Below, in pieces: positions 1-6,043 of a stretch of DNA of 6,611 bases (the first letter of the stretch is position 1; each line of letters opens with the position of its first letter). Location of the stretch: positions 1 through 6,611 of the forward strand of contig CAXDOZ010000127.1 in assembly GCA_963991145.1 (NCBI GenBank), read 5' to 3'. This DNA is from CAXDOZ01 sp963991145. Lineage in GTDB: Bacteria > Bacteroidota > Bacteroidia > Chitinophagales > JABDMM01. The notes under the pieces were generated by a model, which had not been told where the DNA came from, searched no databases, and saw only the letters and a program-made list of their open reading frames with translations. The position numbers were made by a program, and so were the translations under genes.

Positions 1-43
1 TTTCTGCCTGTCTCGTGGGCTCGGAGATGTGTATAAGAGACAG
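1..43 (+). other. Illumina Nextera i7 adapter left on the contig end (artefact)
   Basis: This is library-preparation sequence, not genome. Bases 25-43 are the 19-base Tn5 mosaic end AGATGTGTATAAGAGACAG. Bases 10-24 are GTCTCGTGGGCTCGG, the Nextera read-2 side. Bases 2-9, TTCTGCCT, match the N703 i7 index as written in the index primer, and base 1 fits the last T of the P7 segment. The dapD reading frame is intact up to base 44 and stops making sense exactly at the adapter, so the boundary is sharp. The adapter and index identities come from memory of the published oligonucleotides; the match to the mosaic end and read-2 stretch is complete. It should be trimmed, and no gene should be called across it. 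Confidence 0.97.
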
Positions 44-422
44 CTACATAAGAGCCAATGTTCACATAGCTCGGCATGAGCACTGCTCCGGGTGCGATAT
101 AAGCTCCATATCGAGCAATGGCATGAGGTACAACTCTTACCTTTTTGGCAGCGTAATCAGTCTTAAGAGGAATCTTATCGTGGAACTCAAATGGACCAAC
201 TTCAATAGTCTCCATTTCTCTTACCTGGAAATACATGATCACAGCTCTCTTAAGCCATTCATTCACTTTCCAGTCTGATTCGGTCGGTTCTGCCACTCTG
301 AATTCCCCTTCATTGATCATTTCAAGACAGTATTCAACTGCCTTTTTGTAATCATTTGAAGAGAGAAGAGAGCGATCTGCCCATGCTGTATCTATCAGCT
401 TTATCAGTTCAGTCCTGTCCAT
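44..422 (-). CDS. dapD: 2,3,4,5-tetrahydropyridine-2,6-dicarboxylate N-succinyltransferase, N-terminal part
   Basis: DapD transfers succinyl from succinyl-CoA to tetrahydrodipicolinate in the cytoplasm, a step of the succinylase route to meso-diaminopimelate and lysine. The reading frame starts at ATG 422-420 (MDRTELIKLIDTAW) and gives 126 codons before the contig end. The first part, to about residue 95, is the helical N-terminal domain. From about residue 101 the left-handed beta-helix begins, with IARYGAYIAPGAVLMP followed by SYVNIGSYV, the highly conserved DapD signature. Family members are usually about 270 residues, so roughly the C-terminal half, with most of the hexapeptide coils, is missing. 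The loss comes from the contig edge and adapter, not from mutation. ATG lies one base after the stop of the upstream gene, and GGAAGA inside that gene's 3' end is a possible ribosome binding site, so translation is probably coupled. Confidence 0.95.
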
Positions 423-423
423 T

Positions 424-948
424 TTAGATCTTCCATTTGATCGAGCAGCCAACTGCATCGGTTTCAGTGTTCAGAGGAGAGCTGTCGCCGATAACTGCTT
501 CGATAGCTTCTACCACATAATGCTCAACTACTCCATCCAGGCTTTCCCAGTTATCATCAAGGGCACCTTTGTATTGCAGGATTCCTTCACGGTCAAATAG
601 GAAAACTTCTGGAGTTCTTTGCGCACCGTATGTTTCTGCTACGAGCTGAGTCTCATCCCAGAGGTAGTTATTGTCAAGTCCAAGCTCCACAGCCATTCCT
701 TTCATATTCTCGAAAGAATCCTGCGGGTATTGGTCGGCATCATTGGGATTGATGGCTGCAATAAAAAGCTCTGACTCCGGAAAGCGCTCTCTAAGCGATC
801 TGATCCTGCTTACATATGCCTGAGCATAAGGGCAGTGATTGCAGGTGAAAATAAATAAGGCCGGACGTCCATCTATATCATCCGTGCTTACCGTTTCATC
901 CATGGCTCCTAACAGCTGAAACGGGTGTAGTGTATCTCCAATCTTCAT
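424..948 (-). CDS. Thioredoxin/peroxiredoxin-like redoxin (CNHC active site)
   Basis: A 174-residue protein with no signal peptide, so probably cytoplasmic. It has the layout of the AhpC/TSA-related 'PRX-like' redoxins: a short N-terminal strand, the core strand PALFIFTCNHCPYAQAYV with a CxxC-type active site (Cys36, Cys39), the strand ELFIAAINPND, the cis-proline loop QRTPEVFLFD (Pro113), a beta-hairpin GILQYKGALDDN, and a C-terminal GCSIKWK motif that supplies a third conserved cysteine (Cys168). Family knowledge suggests thiol-disulfide exchange or peroxide reduction, but the substrate is unknown. The start at 948 gives a normal-length protein. No Shine-Dalgarno is visible, as is usual in Bacteroidota. 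It lies one base upstream of dapD and is almost certainly co-transcribed with it. A weak candidate promoter on the minus strand reads TACGGTTG at 976-969, one base off TAnnTTTG, with TTTG at 995-992; the 15-base spacer is short. Confidence 0.88.
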   Translation of the reverse strand: MKIGDTLHPFQLLGAMDETVSTDDIDGRPALFIFTCNHCPYAQAYVSRIRSLRERFPESELFIAAINPNDADQYPQDSFENMKGMAVELGLDNNYLWDETQLVAETYGAQRTPEVFLFDREGILQYKGALDDNWESLDGVVEHYVVEAIEAVIGDSSPLNTETDAVGCSIKWKI

Positions 949-1081
949 GTATTAACATTTTAGAAGTACAACCGTATATTGGTAGTATATGCAAAACCGA
1001 TTTCCCTAATTAATGAATCGGCTTATTTTTGTGGCGAAACTAATTAATCTGCAAAGATTACAGCGATTCTAAACCCCAGTC
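949..1081. promoter_or_regulatory. Divergent intergenic region with small repeats
   Basis: These 133 bases separate the leftward redoxin-dapD unit from the rightward peptidoglycan-binding gene and must hold both promoters. Two small repeats are visible: an inverted repeat CCGATT (997-1002) / AATCGG (1016-1021) with a 13-base spacer, and a direct repeat CTAATTAAT at 1006-1014 and 1040-1048. The inverted repeat lies between the proposed -33 and -7 boxes of the rightward promoter, where an operator would act. Arms of 6 bases in AT-rich DNA can arise by chance, so an operator role is only a suggestion. Confidence 0.4.
1001..1031 (+). promoter_or_regulatory. Candidate Bacteroidota sigma-A promoter for the 1082 gene
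   Basis: Bases 1024-1031 read TATTTTTG, an exact match to the Bacteroidota -7 consensus TAnnTTTG. A poor -33 box, TTTC, lies at 1001-1004 with a 19-base spacer, close to the usual distance. Transcription would start near 1038, leaving a leader of about 44 bases before ATG 1082. The -7 match is direct; use as a promoter is an inference. Confidence 0.55.
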
Positions 1082-2221
1082 ATGAAGAACTTTATTACCC
1101 TATTAATCCTCTGCGCTGCCTCTACTTTCGCAATGAGTCAGGTTTATATTGATACAGGTCATCCTGATATCGAAAAGAAAAAGACAGAAGGAGAAGTAAG
1201 ACCTATTGATAGTGACCTTAAGATCACTGAAGATGGAGAAGTTCCAAGTTCAACCGAGGAAGCTCCTGAAGAAGCAGAAGAAGCCGTTGATGCAGTTGAA
1301 GCAACAGAAGAAGAAGCTGCTCCAACTGAAACAGCGCCTGCTGAAACAGAAACTGTAAGAGAAGTTGAGGAAACTCCAGCTGAACCATCAAAAACTCAAA
1401 CTCAAACTACCACCACTACTACAACTACTAGTTCTTCTAGCGATGAAGACAAGGTGGTAATAGATATGGATCAGATTGAAGCAGAGCAATCACTTCCTAA
1501 GAATGCCGAAGCAGGAAAGTGCTATGCAAGATGCTTTATTCCAAATCAGTACAGATACATCGAAGAGCAGGTTGTTGATCAAGAGCAGTCTTATAAAGAG
1601 CAGGTTATCCCAGCTGTTTACAAAACTGTTTACGATACTGTACTTGTAAGAGATGAGCAACGCACTACTAAGACTGTTGCTGCTACATATGAGTATATCG
1701 ATGAGAAGATCATGGTGGCACCTGCAACAACCAAGTGGGTAAAAGGACAGGCAGATGCAAACTGTCTATCTGCTGATCCAAACGATTGTCAGGTAATGTG
1801 TTTAGTTGAAGTTCCGGCTCAATACAGAACTATGAGAAGAAAGGTTGTTAAGACTCCTGAGTATACTTATGATGTAGTTTCTCCTGCTGAATACAAGGTG
1901 GTTACCAGAAAGGAACTGGATATAGAAGAAACAGTTATAAAGATCGAGATACCAGCTACTTACAAAACAGTAATTACAAAAGAACTTGCAAAAGAAGGTG
2001 GCTATCAGGATTGGAGAGAGGTTCTTTGCCAGGATCAATTGACAAGCGACAGGATCAAGCAAATTCAAATGGCTTTGAAAGAGAACGGCTACAACCCGGG
2101 TCCAGCTGATAATATCTTCGGACAACAGACAAAAGACGCTCTTCTTCAGTACCAAATTGACAATGAGCTTCCTCAGGGCAACCTGAATATGGAAACGCTT
2201 ACAGCACTTGGAGTAGAGTAG
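1082..2221 (+). CDS. Exported peptidoglycan-binding protein with duplicated CxxxC/23-residue-repeat modules
   Basis: A 379-residue envelope protein. Residues 1-19 are a signal peptide, probably cut after AMS before Gln20. Residues 48-105 are an acidic Glu/Ala/Thr/Pro-rich linker, and 106-120 a Thr then Ser run. Residues 147-228 and 236-316 are two copies of one module: CxxxC, three 23-residue repeats centred on a P-x-x-Y motif (Tyr157, 180, 203 and Tyr248, 271, 294), then a Trp and a closing Cys. Residues 322-377 are a PG_binding_1-type domain (IKQIQMALKENGYNPGPADN, then FGQQTKDALLQYQ), which by family knowledge binds the peptidoglycan stem peptide or glycan. It probably tethers or spans between the cell wall and the outer membrane. 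No catalytic domain is seen, so a structural role is likelier than an enzymatic one. It has its own candidate promoter and a strong terminator, so it is probably monocistronic. Confidence 0.85.
   Translation: MKNFITLLILCAASTFAMSQVYIDTGHPDIEKKKTEGEVRPIDSDLKITEDGEVPSSTEEAPEEAEEAVDAVEATEEEAAPTETAPAETETVREVEETPAEPSKTQTQTTTTTTTTSSSSDEDKVVIDMDQIEAEQSLPKNAEAGKCYARCFIPNQYRYIEEQVVDQEQSYKEQVIPAVYKTVYDTVLVRDEQRTTKTVAATYEYIDEKIMVAPATTKWVKGQADANCLSADPNDCQVMCLVEVPAQYRTMRRKVVKTPEYTYDVVSPAEYKVVTRKELDIEETVIKIEIPATYKTVITKELAKEGGYQDWREVLCQDQLTSDRIKQIQMALKENGYNPGPADNIFGQQTKDALLQYQIDNELPQGNLNMETLTALGVE
1223..1441 (+). repeat. Low-complexity acidic and Thr-rich coding stretch
   Basis: This codes for residues 48-120 of the 1082 protein: a purine-rich GAA/GCA-heavy stretch of Glu, Ala, Pro and Thr, followed by a run of about nine Thr and four Ser using mixed Thr codons (ACT, ACC, ACA). 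Mixed codons argue for selection on the amino acids, not for simple DNA slippage. The probable role is a flexible, extended linker between the export signal and the repeat modules. Confidence 0.7.
1520..2029 (+). repeat. Two tandem protein modules, each three 23-residue repeats bracketed by cysteines
   Basis: Module 1 is residues 147-228 (bases 1520-1765) and module 2 is residues 236-316 (bases 1787-2029) of the 1082 protein. Both begin CxxxC followed by a hydrophobic pair and PxQYR, carry Tyr-centred repeats at exact 23-residue spacing, and end in W with a final Cys 5-9 residues later. The DNA copies have diverged, so the duplication is old. Confidence 0.8.
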
Positions 2222-2244
2222 TTCTAAAATCAAGAAATTCAAAC

Positions 2245-2277
2245 CCCGACCTGCATTTGCTTGTCGGGATTTTTTTT
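2245..2277 (+). terminator. Intrinsic (rho-independent) terminator after the 1082 gene
   Basis: CCCGAC (2245-2250) pairs with GTCGGG (2263-2268), six GC-rich pairs, around a 12-base loop that may add a small inner GC/GC pairing. A run of eight T follows (2270-2277). It begins 24 bases after the TAG of the peptidoglycan-binding gene and separates it from the next gene. Confidence 0.9.
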
Positions 2278-2371
2278 GGCCCAGTTTTTTGATTCTACAC
2301 AAGTAAATGGAATGTCGACAAGTCCTGATGTTCAATTGGGATTGCGTCCAACACCTTCAATATCTTTAAGT

Positions 2372-3046
2372 ATGCAGCGACTGCTTTTGATTCTGTTTAT
2401 TGGGCTTTTCTGCCATCCGGCCGAAGGCCAACTCTTTAAAGGCAGAGAAGAGGCTCCTGCTACCAATGTGGGGAATCAGTCCAGCAATCCAAGATTCTAT
2501 TACGATACCGTAAAGATCGCGGTTTATGATACCATTAGATCGACGGTCAGAGATACGCAGGTAGTTGAGTTCTTTACTGTAGTTTACGATACTCTGGAAC
2601 TTGAGCGCGTTAGCACAGTTTATGACACAATTCGGGTTTATGATACGATTCGAGTAGTAGATGCTTCATCAGACGAACTCCAACCCGTGGCATTCGAGCC
2701 GGATCAGAAACTCTTTTCAGATCTGAATTGGGATTCTTTCAAATCCTCGGCAAAATCTGACGGAAAGCCTTACTTCGTGTACTTTAAGGCCGTTTGGTGC
2801 GGCCCCTGTAAAGTGATGGAAGAGATGGTTTTCAATAATCAGGAGGTGATCGATTTCAGCAAGGAAAACTATTTGGCTAAAGCACTGGATGTTGATGAGT
2901 TCGATGGTTTATCTGCAGCCTCTGAGTACTCAGTTGAGCTATTGCCGCAGGTTCTCTTTTTCAGCCCTATGGGCGAATTGCAGGGCAGGTATAGCGGAGT
3001 AATGTCGGCGGAAAGCTTCCTGGAAATGATGAATACTTATCAATGA
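2372..3046 (+). CDS. Exported thioredoxin-fold protein with N-terminal YDT repeats
   Basis: A 224-residue protein from ATG 2372. That start gives a clean signal peptide (MQRLLLILFIGLFCHPAEG, cut before Gln20). An in-frame ATG at 2312 would put 20 polar residues in front of it, and the TTG at 2261 lies inside the terminator. Cys14 has Phe before it, so it is not a good lipobox. Residues 43-94 hold six variants of VYDTIR. Residues 115-220 are a thioredoxin fold of the Thioredoxin_7/DsbD C-terminal type: KPYFVYFKAVWCGPCKVMEE with Cys143 and Cys146, and the cis-proline segment LLPQVLFF with Pro192. It is expected to reduce or exchange disulfides in the periplasm; the partner is unknown. No Shine-Dalgarno and no convincing promoter is visible between the terminator and 2372. 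Confidence 0.85.
   Translation: MQRLLLILFIGLFCHPAEGQLFKGREEAPATNVGNQSSNPRFYYDTVKIAVYDTIRSTVRDTQVVEFFTVVYDTLELERVSTVYDTIRVYDTIRVVDASSDELQPVAFEPDQKLFSDLNWDSFKSSAKSDGKPYFVYFKAVWCGPCKVMEEMVFNNQEVIDFSKENYLAKALDVDEFDGLSAASEYSVELLPQVLFFSPMGELQGRYSGVMSAESFLEMMNTYQ
2498..2653 (+). repeat. YDT(I/V)R coding repeats
   Basis: Residues 43-94 of the 2372 protein contain YYDTVK, VYDTIR, VRDTQV, VYDTLE, VYDTIR and VYDTIR; the last two are directly adjacent. Alternating Val/Tyr/Asp/Thr repeats of this kind are common in exported Bacteroidota proteins and probably form an extended beta or stalk region that carries the thioredoxin domain away from its anchor. The function is inferred from composition only. Confidence 0.75.
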
Positions 3047-3096
3047 TTGCCATCAAACTGTCAGCAATTCAGCTCTAATTCATATTAATTAAGGGC

Positions 3097-3130
3097 TTTT
3101 GCAACTGCCATCAACGATTATTTATCTTTA
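3097..3130 (+). promoter_or_regulatory. Candidate promoter for the lipoprotein-barrel unit
   Basis: TTTTG at 3097-3101 is followed after 21 bases by TATCTTTA (3123-3130), one base off TAnnTTTG. A start site near 3137 would leave a leader of about 16 bases before ATG 3153. This is the best match in the 106-base gap; the off-consensus last base keeps confidence modest. Confidence 0.4.
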
Positions 3131-3152
3131 GTGTTGCTTGTCCGTACGATAT

Positions 3153-5273
3153 ATGAATAGAACTTTTCCATCAAGCTTACTGGCTGCCTTTTTGATCCTT
3201 TTTGCATTTCAATTTCAGTCTTGCAAGAAGAGTGAAGACAGTTATACGACAGAGAATCTGATTCCACTTTTAAAGACCACTCTAACACTGGAGGATCTTT
3301 CTGAAGACACCCTTTTTAGCAGTAGTGAGGGTGATAGTCTGGTACATGTGGTTTACAATGCAGATATCTACAGTTATAACCTGGCAGATCAATTAGTAGA
3401 TCTTAGGGATACATTCCTTAGTAAGAAGATTACTTTGGATTCTTTAAAGATTCCAAATCACAAATTCAATTACAGAATGTCGCTAGGCAACATTGCCAAA
3501 GGAATGGTTACTTCTGGTAATCCTACAGATGCGATCTTCGGGAATCTACTTATTCAGGCAAATGGAAATACCACTCCAGTTCCGGCAGTAAATAATCTTG
3601 CCTCTATAAGCGAGGTTTTTCCTACATCGCAATACTTTACCCGACTTGTCTTATCAAGAGGGGAGTTACAAATGTGGTTGGCAAATTACCTTCCAATCGA
3701 TGTGAACAATATCGTTTTTGTGGCTTCAGATAATGTTACCAGTGCAATAATTTTTACCGATACTATTTCGGTCCTTCCGGCCAAAGACTCTATCTACAAG
3801 GTTTATCCATTAGCTGGAAAAACATTAGAAGGAGACTTACTTTTTGAATTAGTGAGTGTTAATACGCCCGGTTCCACCGGAGCAGTTACTATCGACACTT
3901 CGGATTACATTGGTATTAGGTCCATCATGACCAAGATGTATGCTCAGGAGGCAACAGCGGTTTTCCCTAGCACAGAATTAGTCAGCATTACAGAAGAAGT
4001 TACTCAGGATCTTGATGGCGCAGAATTGACATATATCGATGCTGAAGAAGGACAACTCCATGTTTTCATTACTAGTTCGGTAGAGGAAGCAATGTTCCTT
4101 ACTTATACTTTGGAAGGAGCATTAGATTCAATGGGGAATCCACTCTCGGTTACGAGAAGGGTTCCAGCTGCCCCACCGGGAGGACTTTCTACAATTGATG
4201 AGTATTTTGACATTTCAGGCGCTTCCATAGACCTTACTGGTCAGGACGGAACTAAGTTTAATACCTATACTCAAACTATCTCGGGAACTATTGACTCATC
4301 CGGAATCGTCCGTACGATAACCGGCAGTGACAGTCTGGTCATTCGATATGAATTGATCAACATCAAGCCGAGATATTTGGAAGGCTACGCCGGGCAACAG
4401 CAATTGCAGATCGGTCCTGAGAGATCTGATTTTGACTTCTTTGAGAATCTAGGAAACGGCAGCCTGTCTTTTGAGACTGTGAATCTGGATTTCGTAATCG
4501 ATAATCAGATCGGAGTAGGAGGAGAAGTGAGAGTGAATAGAATCGAAGGTTTTAATGGTGGTCAATCCATAGTTTTAACATCACCCACATTCTCAAATCC
4601 TTTCCCGGTTACATCGGCAACGGATAATCCGTTCCAATCATCGGTAACGAGAATTCCACTTACCAGCTCTAATTCAAATATTGAGGACCTTATCAATTTA
4701 AGGCCCAAGGTGCTTGAGTATGAATTGGATATTGATATTAATCCAGGAGGGAATGATTTTACATACTCCGACTTCGCCTACTTTGATAAGAGTCTGGAAG
4801 TAAGGTTGGATATGGATATGCCTCTTTCTGTTAAGGCGAGTAATCTGGTTCTTGAGGATACGGTTGATTTTGATATTGCTTCTACAGTTGAGGATCTATC
4901 CAGTGTAGATTCAGGCACACTTTATCTCATTACTTATAACAGCTATCCAATCAAGGGAGATCTTGAAATGGTTCTTCTTGATGAGCTGGGTTTTGTGGTA
5001 GATACTTTGCTCGTGGATGCTACCGTAGAAGCTGGTCCGGTAGATGCAAATTGCAAGGTTACTGGACCTCAAAGAACCAAGATCTCAATCCCTGTCACCA
5101 AGCAGCGATTGGAACTTTTGAAACTTGCTAAGCAGGCAATAATTGAAGCAGATTTCTCTACATATGCGACCGAACCTGCCTGCGATGGAGAGTTCTTCAA
5201 GATCTACACAGATTACGAGCTTGAAGTCAAATTGACTGCAAGATTTACCTATAGGATGGGTGACATCTTCTAA
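3153..5273 (+). CDS. Large outer-membrane lipoprotein, family not recognised
   Basis: A 706-residue protein from ATG 3153; an upstream in-frame TTG at 3138 adds five residues before the signal and is less likely. Residues 1-23 are a lipoprotein signal ending LFAFQFQS, with Cys24 as the lipidated residue. The next residues, KKSEDS, resemble the Ser/Asp/Glu-rich lipoprotein export signal that sends Bacteroidota lipoproteins to the cell surface. The rest is beta-rich with many Asp, Ser, Thr and Asn residues and no catalytic motif I recognise. Apart from Cys24 the only cysteines are Cys634 and Cys677 near the C-terminus, probably one disulfide. The protein ends in a beta-strand-like segment, ELEVKLTARFTYRM. 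The barrel gene begins 11 bases downstream, so the two are probably co-transcribed and may form one outer-membrane assembly. The lipoprotein call is firm; the function is unknown. Confidence 0.85.
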   Translation: MNRTFPSSLLAAFLILFAFQFQSCKKSEDSYTTENLIPLLKTTLTLEDLSEDTLFSSSEGDSLVHVVYNADIYSYNLADQLVDLRDTFLSKKITLDSLKIPNHKFNYRMSLGNIAKGMVTSGNPTDAIFGNLLIQANGNTTPVPAVNNLASISEVFPTSQYFTRLVLSRGELQMWLANYLPIDVNNIVFVASDNVTSAIIFTDTISVLPAKDSIYKVYPLAGKTLEGDLLFELVSVNTPGSTGAVTIDTSDYIGIRSIMTKMYAQEATAVFPSTELVSITEEVTQDLDGAELTYIDAEEGQLHVFITSSVEEAMFLTYTLEGALDSMGNPLSVTRRVPAAPPGGLSTIDEYFDISGASIDLTGQDGTKFNTYTQTISGTIDSSGIVRTITGSDSLVIRYELINIKPRYLEGYAGQQQLQIGPERSDFDFFENLGNGSLSFETVNLDFVIDNQIGVGGEVRVNRIEGFNGGQSIVLTSPTFSNPFPVTSATDNPFQSSVTRIPLTSSNSNIEDLINLRPKVLEYELDIDINPGGNDFTYSDFAYFDKSLEVRLDMDMPLSVKASNLVLEDTVDFDIASTVEDLSSVDSGTLYLITYNSYPIKGDLEMVLLDELGFVVDTLLVDATVEAGPVDANCKVTGPQRTKISIPVTKQRLELLKLAKQAIIEADFSTYATEPACDGEFFKIYTDYELEVKLTARFTYRMGDIF

Positions 5274-5284
5274 ATTCGCCATCC

Positions 5285-6043
5285 ATGCTCCGTAGTCTTA
5301 CCCTCATTGGTCTTTTGACCTTTTCAATTTCTTTATTCGCCCAACAAAAGCCTCTTGAAAACCTCCGTTACGGAGATGATTTCAATCAGAGCTTCTCCGT
5401 CTATGGCGATGTGTTTCAGGCCTCAAATGTGATCCCTTTGAGTGCAGCCATCAGGATTGTAAATAATGAGCCTATATCGACCAAGCTGCGCGATAATATG
5501 GCAGCAAAAGTTAGGTCGAGCAATCGCTATGAGGACTGGTTAAGAGTAGGATTTCTTTACGAAGGATTTGGGAAAGGAGACAGCACCGGTCGACATGGAT
5601 GGTATGCAGGAGTTGAGTACTCAAATCAGCGTCAGATCTTCTTCCCTGAAGATGCTTTCAACCTTGTCTTCTTTGGTAATGCACAGTATGAAGATGATAC
5701 TATCTTTATCCCAAGTCTAATGTTCCAGGATATATCCTGTAACAGGATCAGAGGAGGATATGCGAGAAGCATTTATAATGGTGATTCAAAGTTTAGCTTC
5801 TCTATTGGAGCAAGCTTTTATCAATCGATTGGTCAAACCTATTTCAGGTTTCTGAACACAAGCATTTACACAGCTCCCGACGGAGAGTATCTAGACATTA
5901 CTTACAATACCCGCCTGGAGCAAACTAACCCAGGTGCAAGGAAGCTGAGTGATTTCAATGGCTTTGGATTCGGACTCGAGTTCGGATTGCATTGGGAAAA
6001 AGGAGCAAATAAGTTCGGAGTAACAGCAGACGAATTAGGGTGA
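5285..6043 (+). CDS. Outer-membrane beta-barrel protein (DUF5723-like), N-terminal part ending at an in-frame TGA
   Basis: 252 residues to the stop. Residues 1-19 are a signal peptide (MLRSLTLIGLLTFSISLFA, cut before Gln20). The mature part shows alternating-residue amphipathic strands and aromatic/Gly pairs typical of outer-membrane barrels, such as GWYAGVEYSNQRQIFF, KFSFSIGASFYQSIGQ and GFGFGLEFGLHWEKG. It ends KFGVTADELG just before TGA 6041-6043. The next codons continue in the same frame as LPWKIDPEVSYG. DUF5723-type barrels, as I remember them, carry a 'DLG-aromatic-x-x-W' segment here, so the missing residue is probably Trp (TGG changed to TGA). Joined, the two parts make 421 residues including the stop position, a normal size for that family. 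The DUF5723 assignment is from recall of the overall pattern. A product stopping here would lack the closing strands and should not fold as a barrel. Confidence 0.8.
   Translation: MLRSLTLIGLLTFSISLFAQQKPLENLRYGDDFNQSFSVYGDVFQASNVIPLSAAIRIVNNEPISTKLRDNMAAKVRSSNRYEDWLRVGFLYEGFGKGDSTGRHGWYAGVEYSNQRQIFFPEDAFNLVFFGNAQYEDDTIFIPSLMFQDISCNRIRGGYARSIYNGDSKFSFSIGASFYQSIGQTYFRFLNTSIYTAPDGEYLDITYNTRLEQTNPGARKLSDFNGFGFGLEFGLHWEKGANKFGVTADELG

Noticed and set aside
15..278. An 87-codon plus-strand reading frame at the left end
   Set aside because: It begins inside the Nextera adapter and lies antisense to the clear dapD frame.
1802..2335. A 177-codon minus-strand frame overlapping the end of the 1082 gene and the terminator
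   Set aside because: It is antisense to the repeat modules and the peptidoglycan-binding domain, runs across the terminator hairpin, and its residues have no domain pattern.
2261..2371. N-terminal extension of the thioredoxin gene to TTG 2261 or ATG 2312
   Set aside because: TTG 2261 is in the terminator loop, and either extension puts polar residues in front of a clean signal peptide that starts at ATG 2372.
3071..3100. A possible terminator hairpin AGCTC/GGGCT with a T run after the thioredoxin gene
   Set aside because: The stem is only five pairs including a G-T, the loop is 17 bases of AT-rich sequence, and only four T follow.
3048..3114. A 9-base direct repeat TGCCATCAA in the gap before the lipoprotein gene (3048-3056 and 3106-3114)
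   Set aside because: There are only two short copies with no symmetry or link to the candidate promoter; likely chance.
5085..5282. A 65-codon minus-strand frame
   Set aside because: It lies antisense to the C-terminus of the lipoprotein, with no supporting motif or start signal.
6041..6043. Reassignment of TGA to Trp in this organism (alternative genetic code)
   Set aside because: Trp is encoded by TGG throughout, including the WCGPC site, the base composition is moderate, and the 2372 gene ends plausibly at a TGA; one in-frame TGA is better explained by error or mutation.
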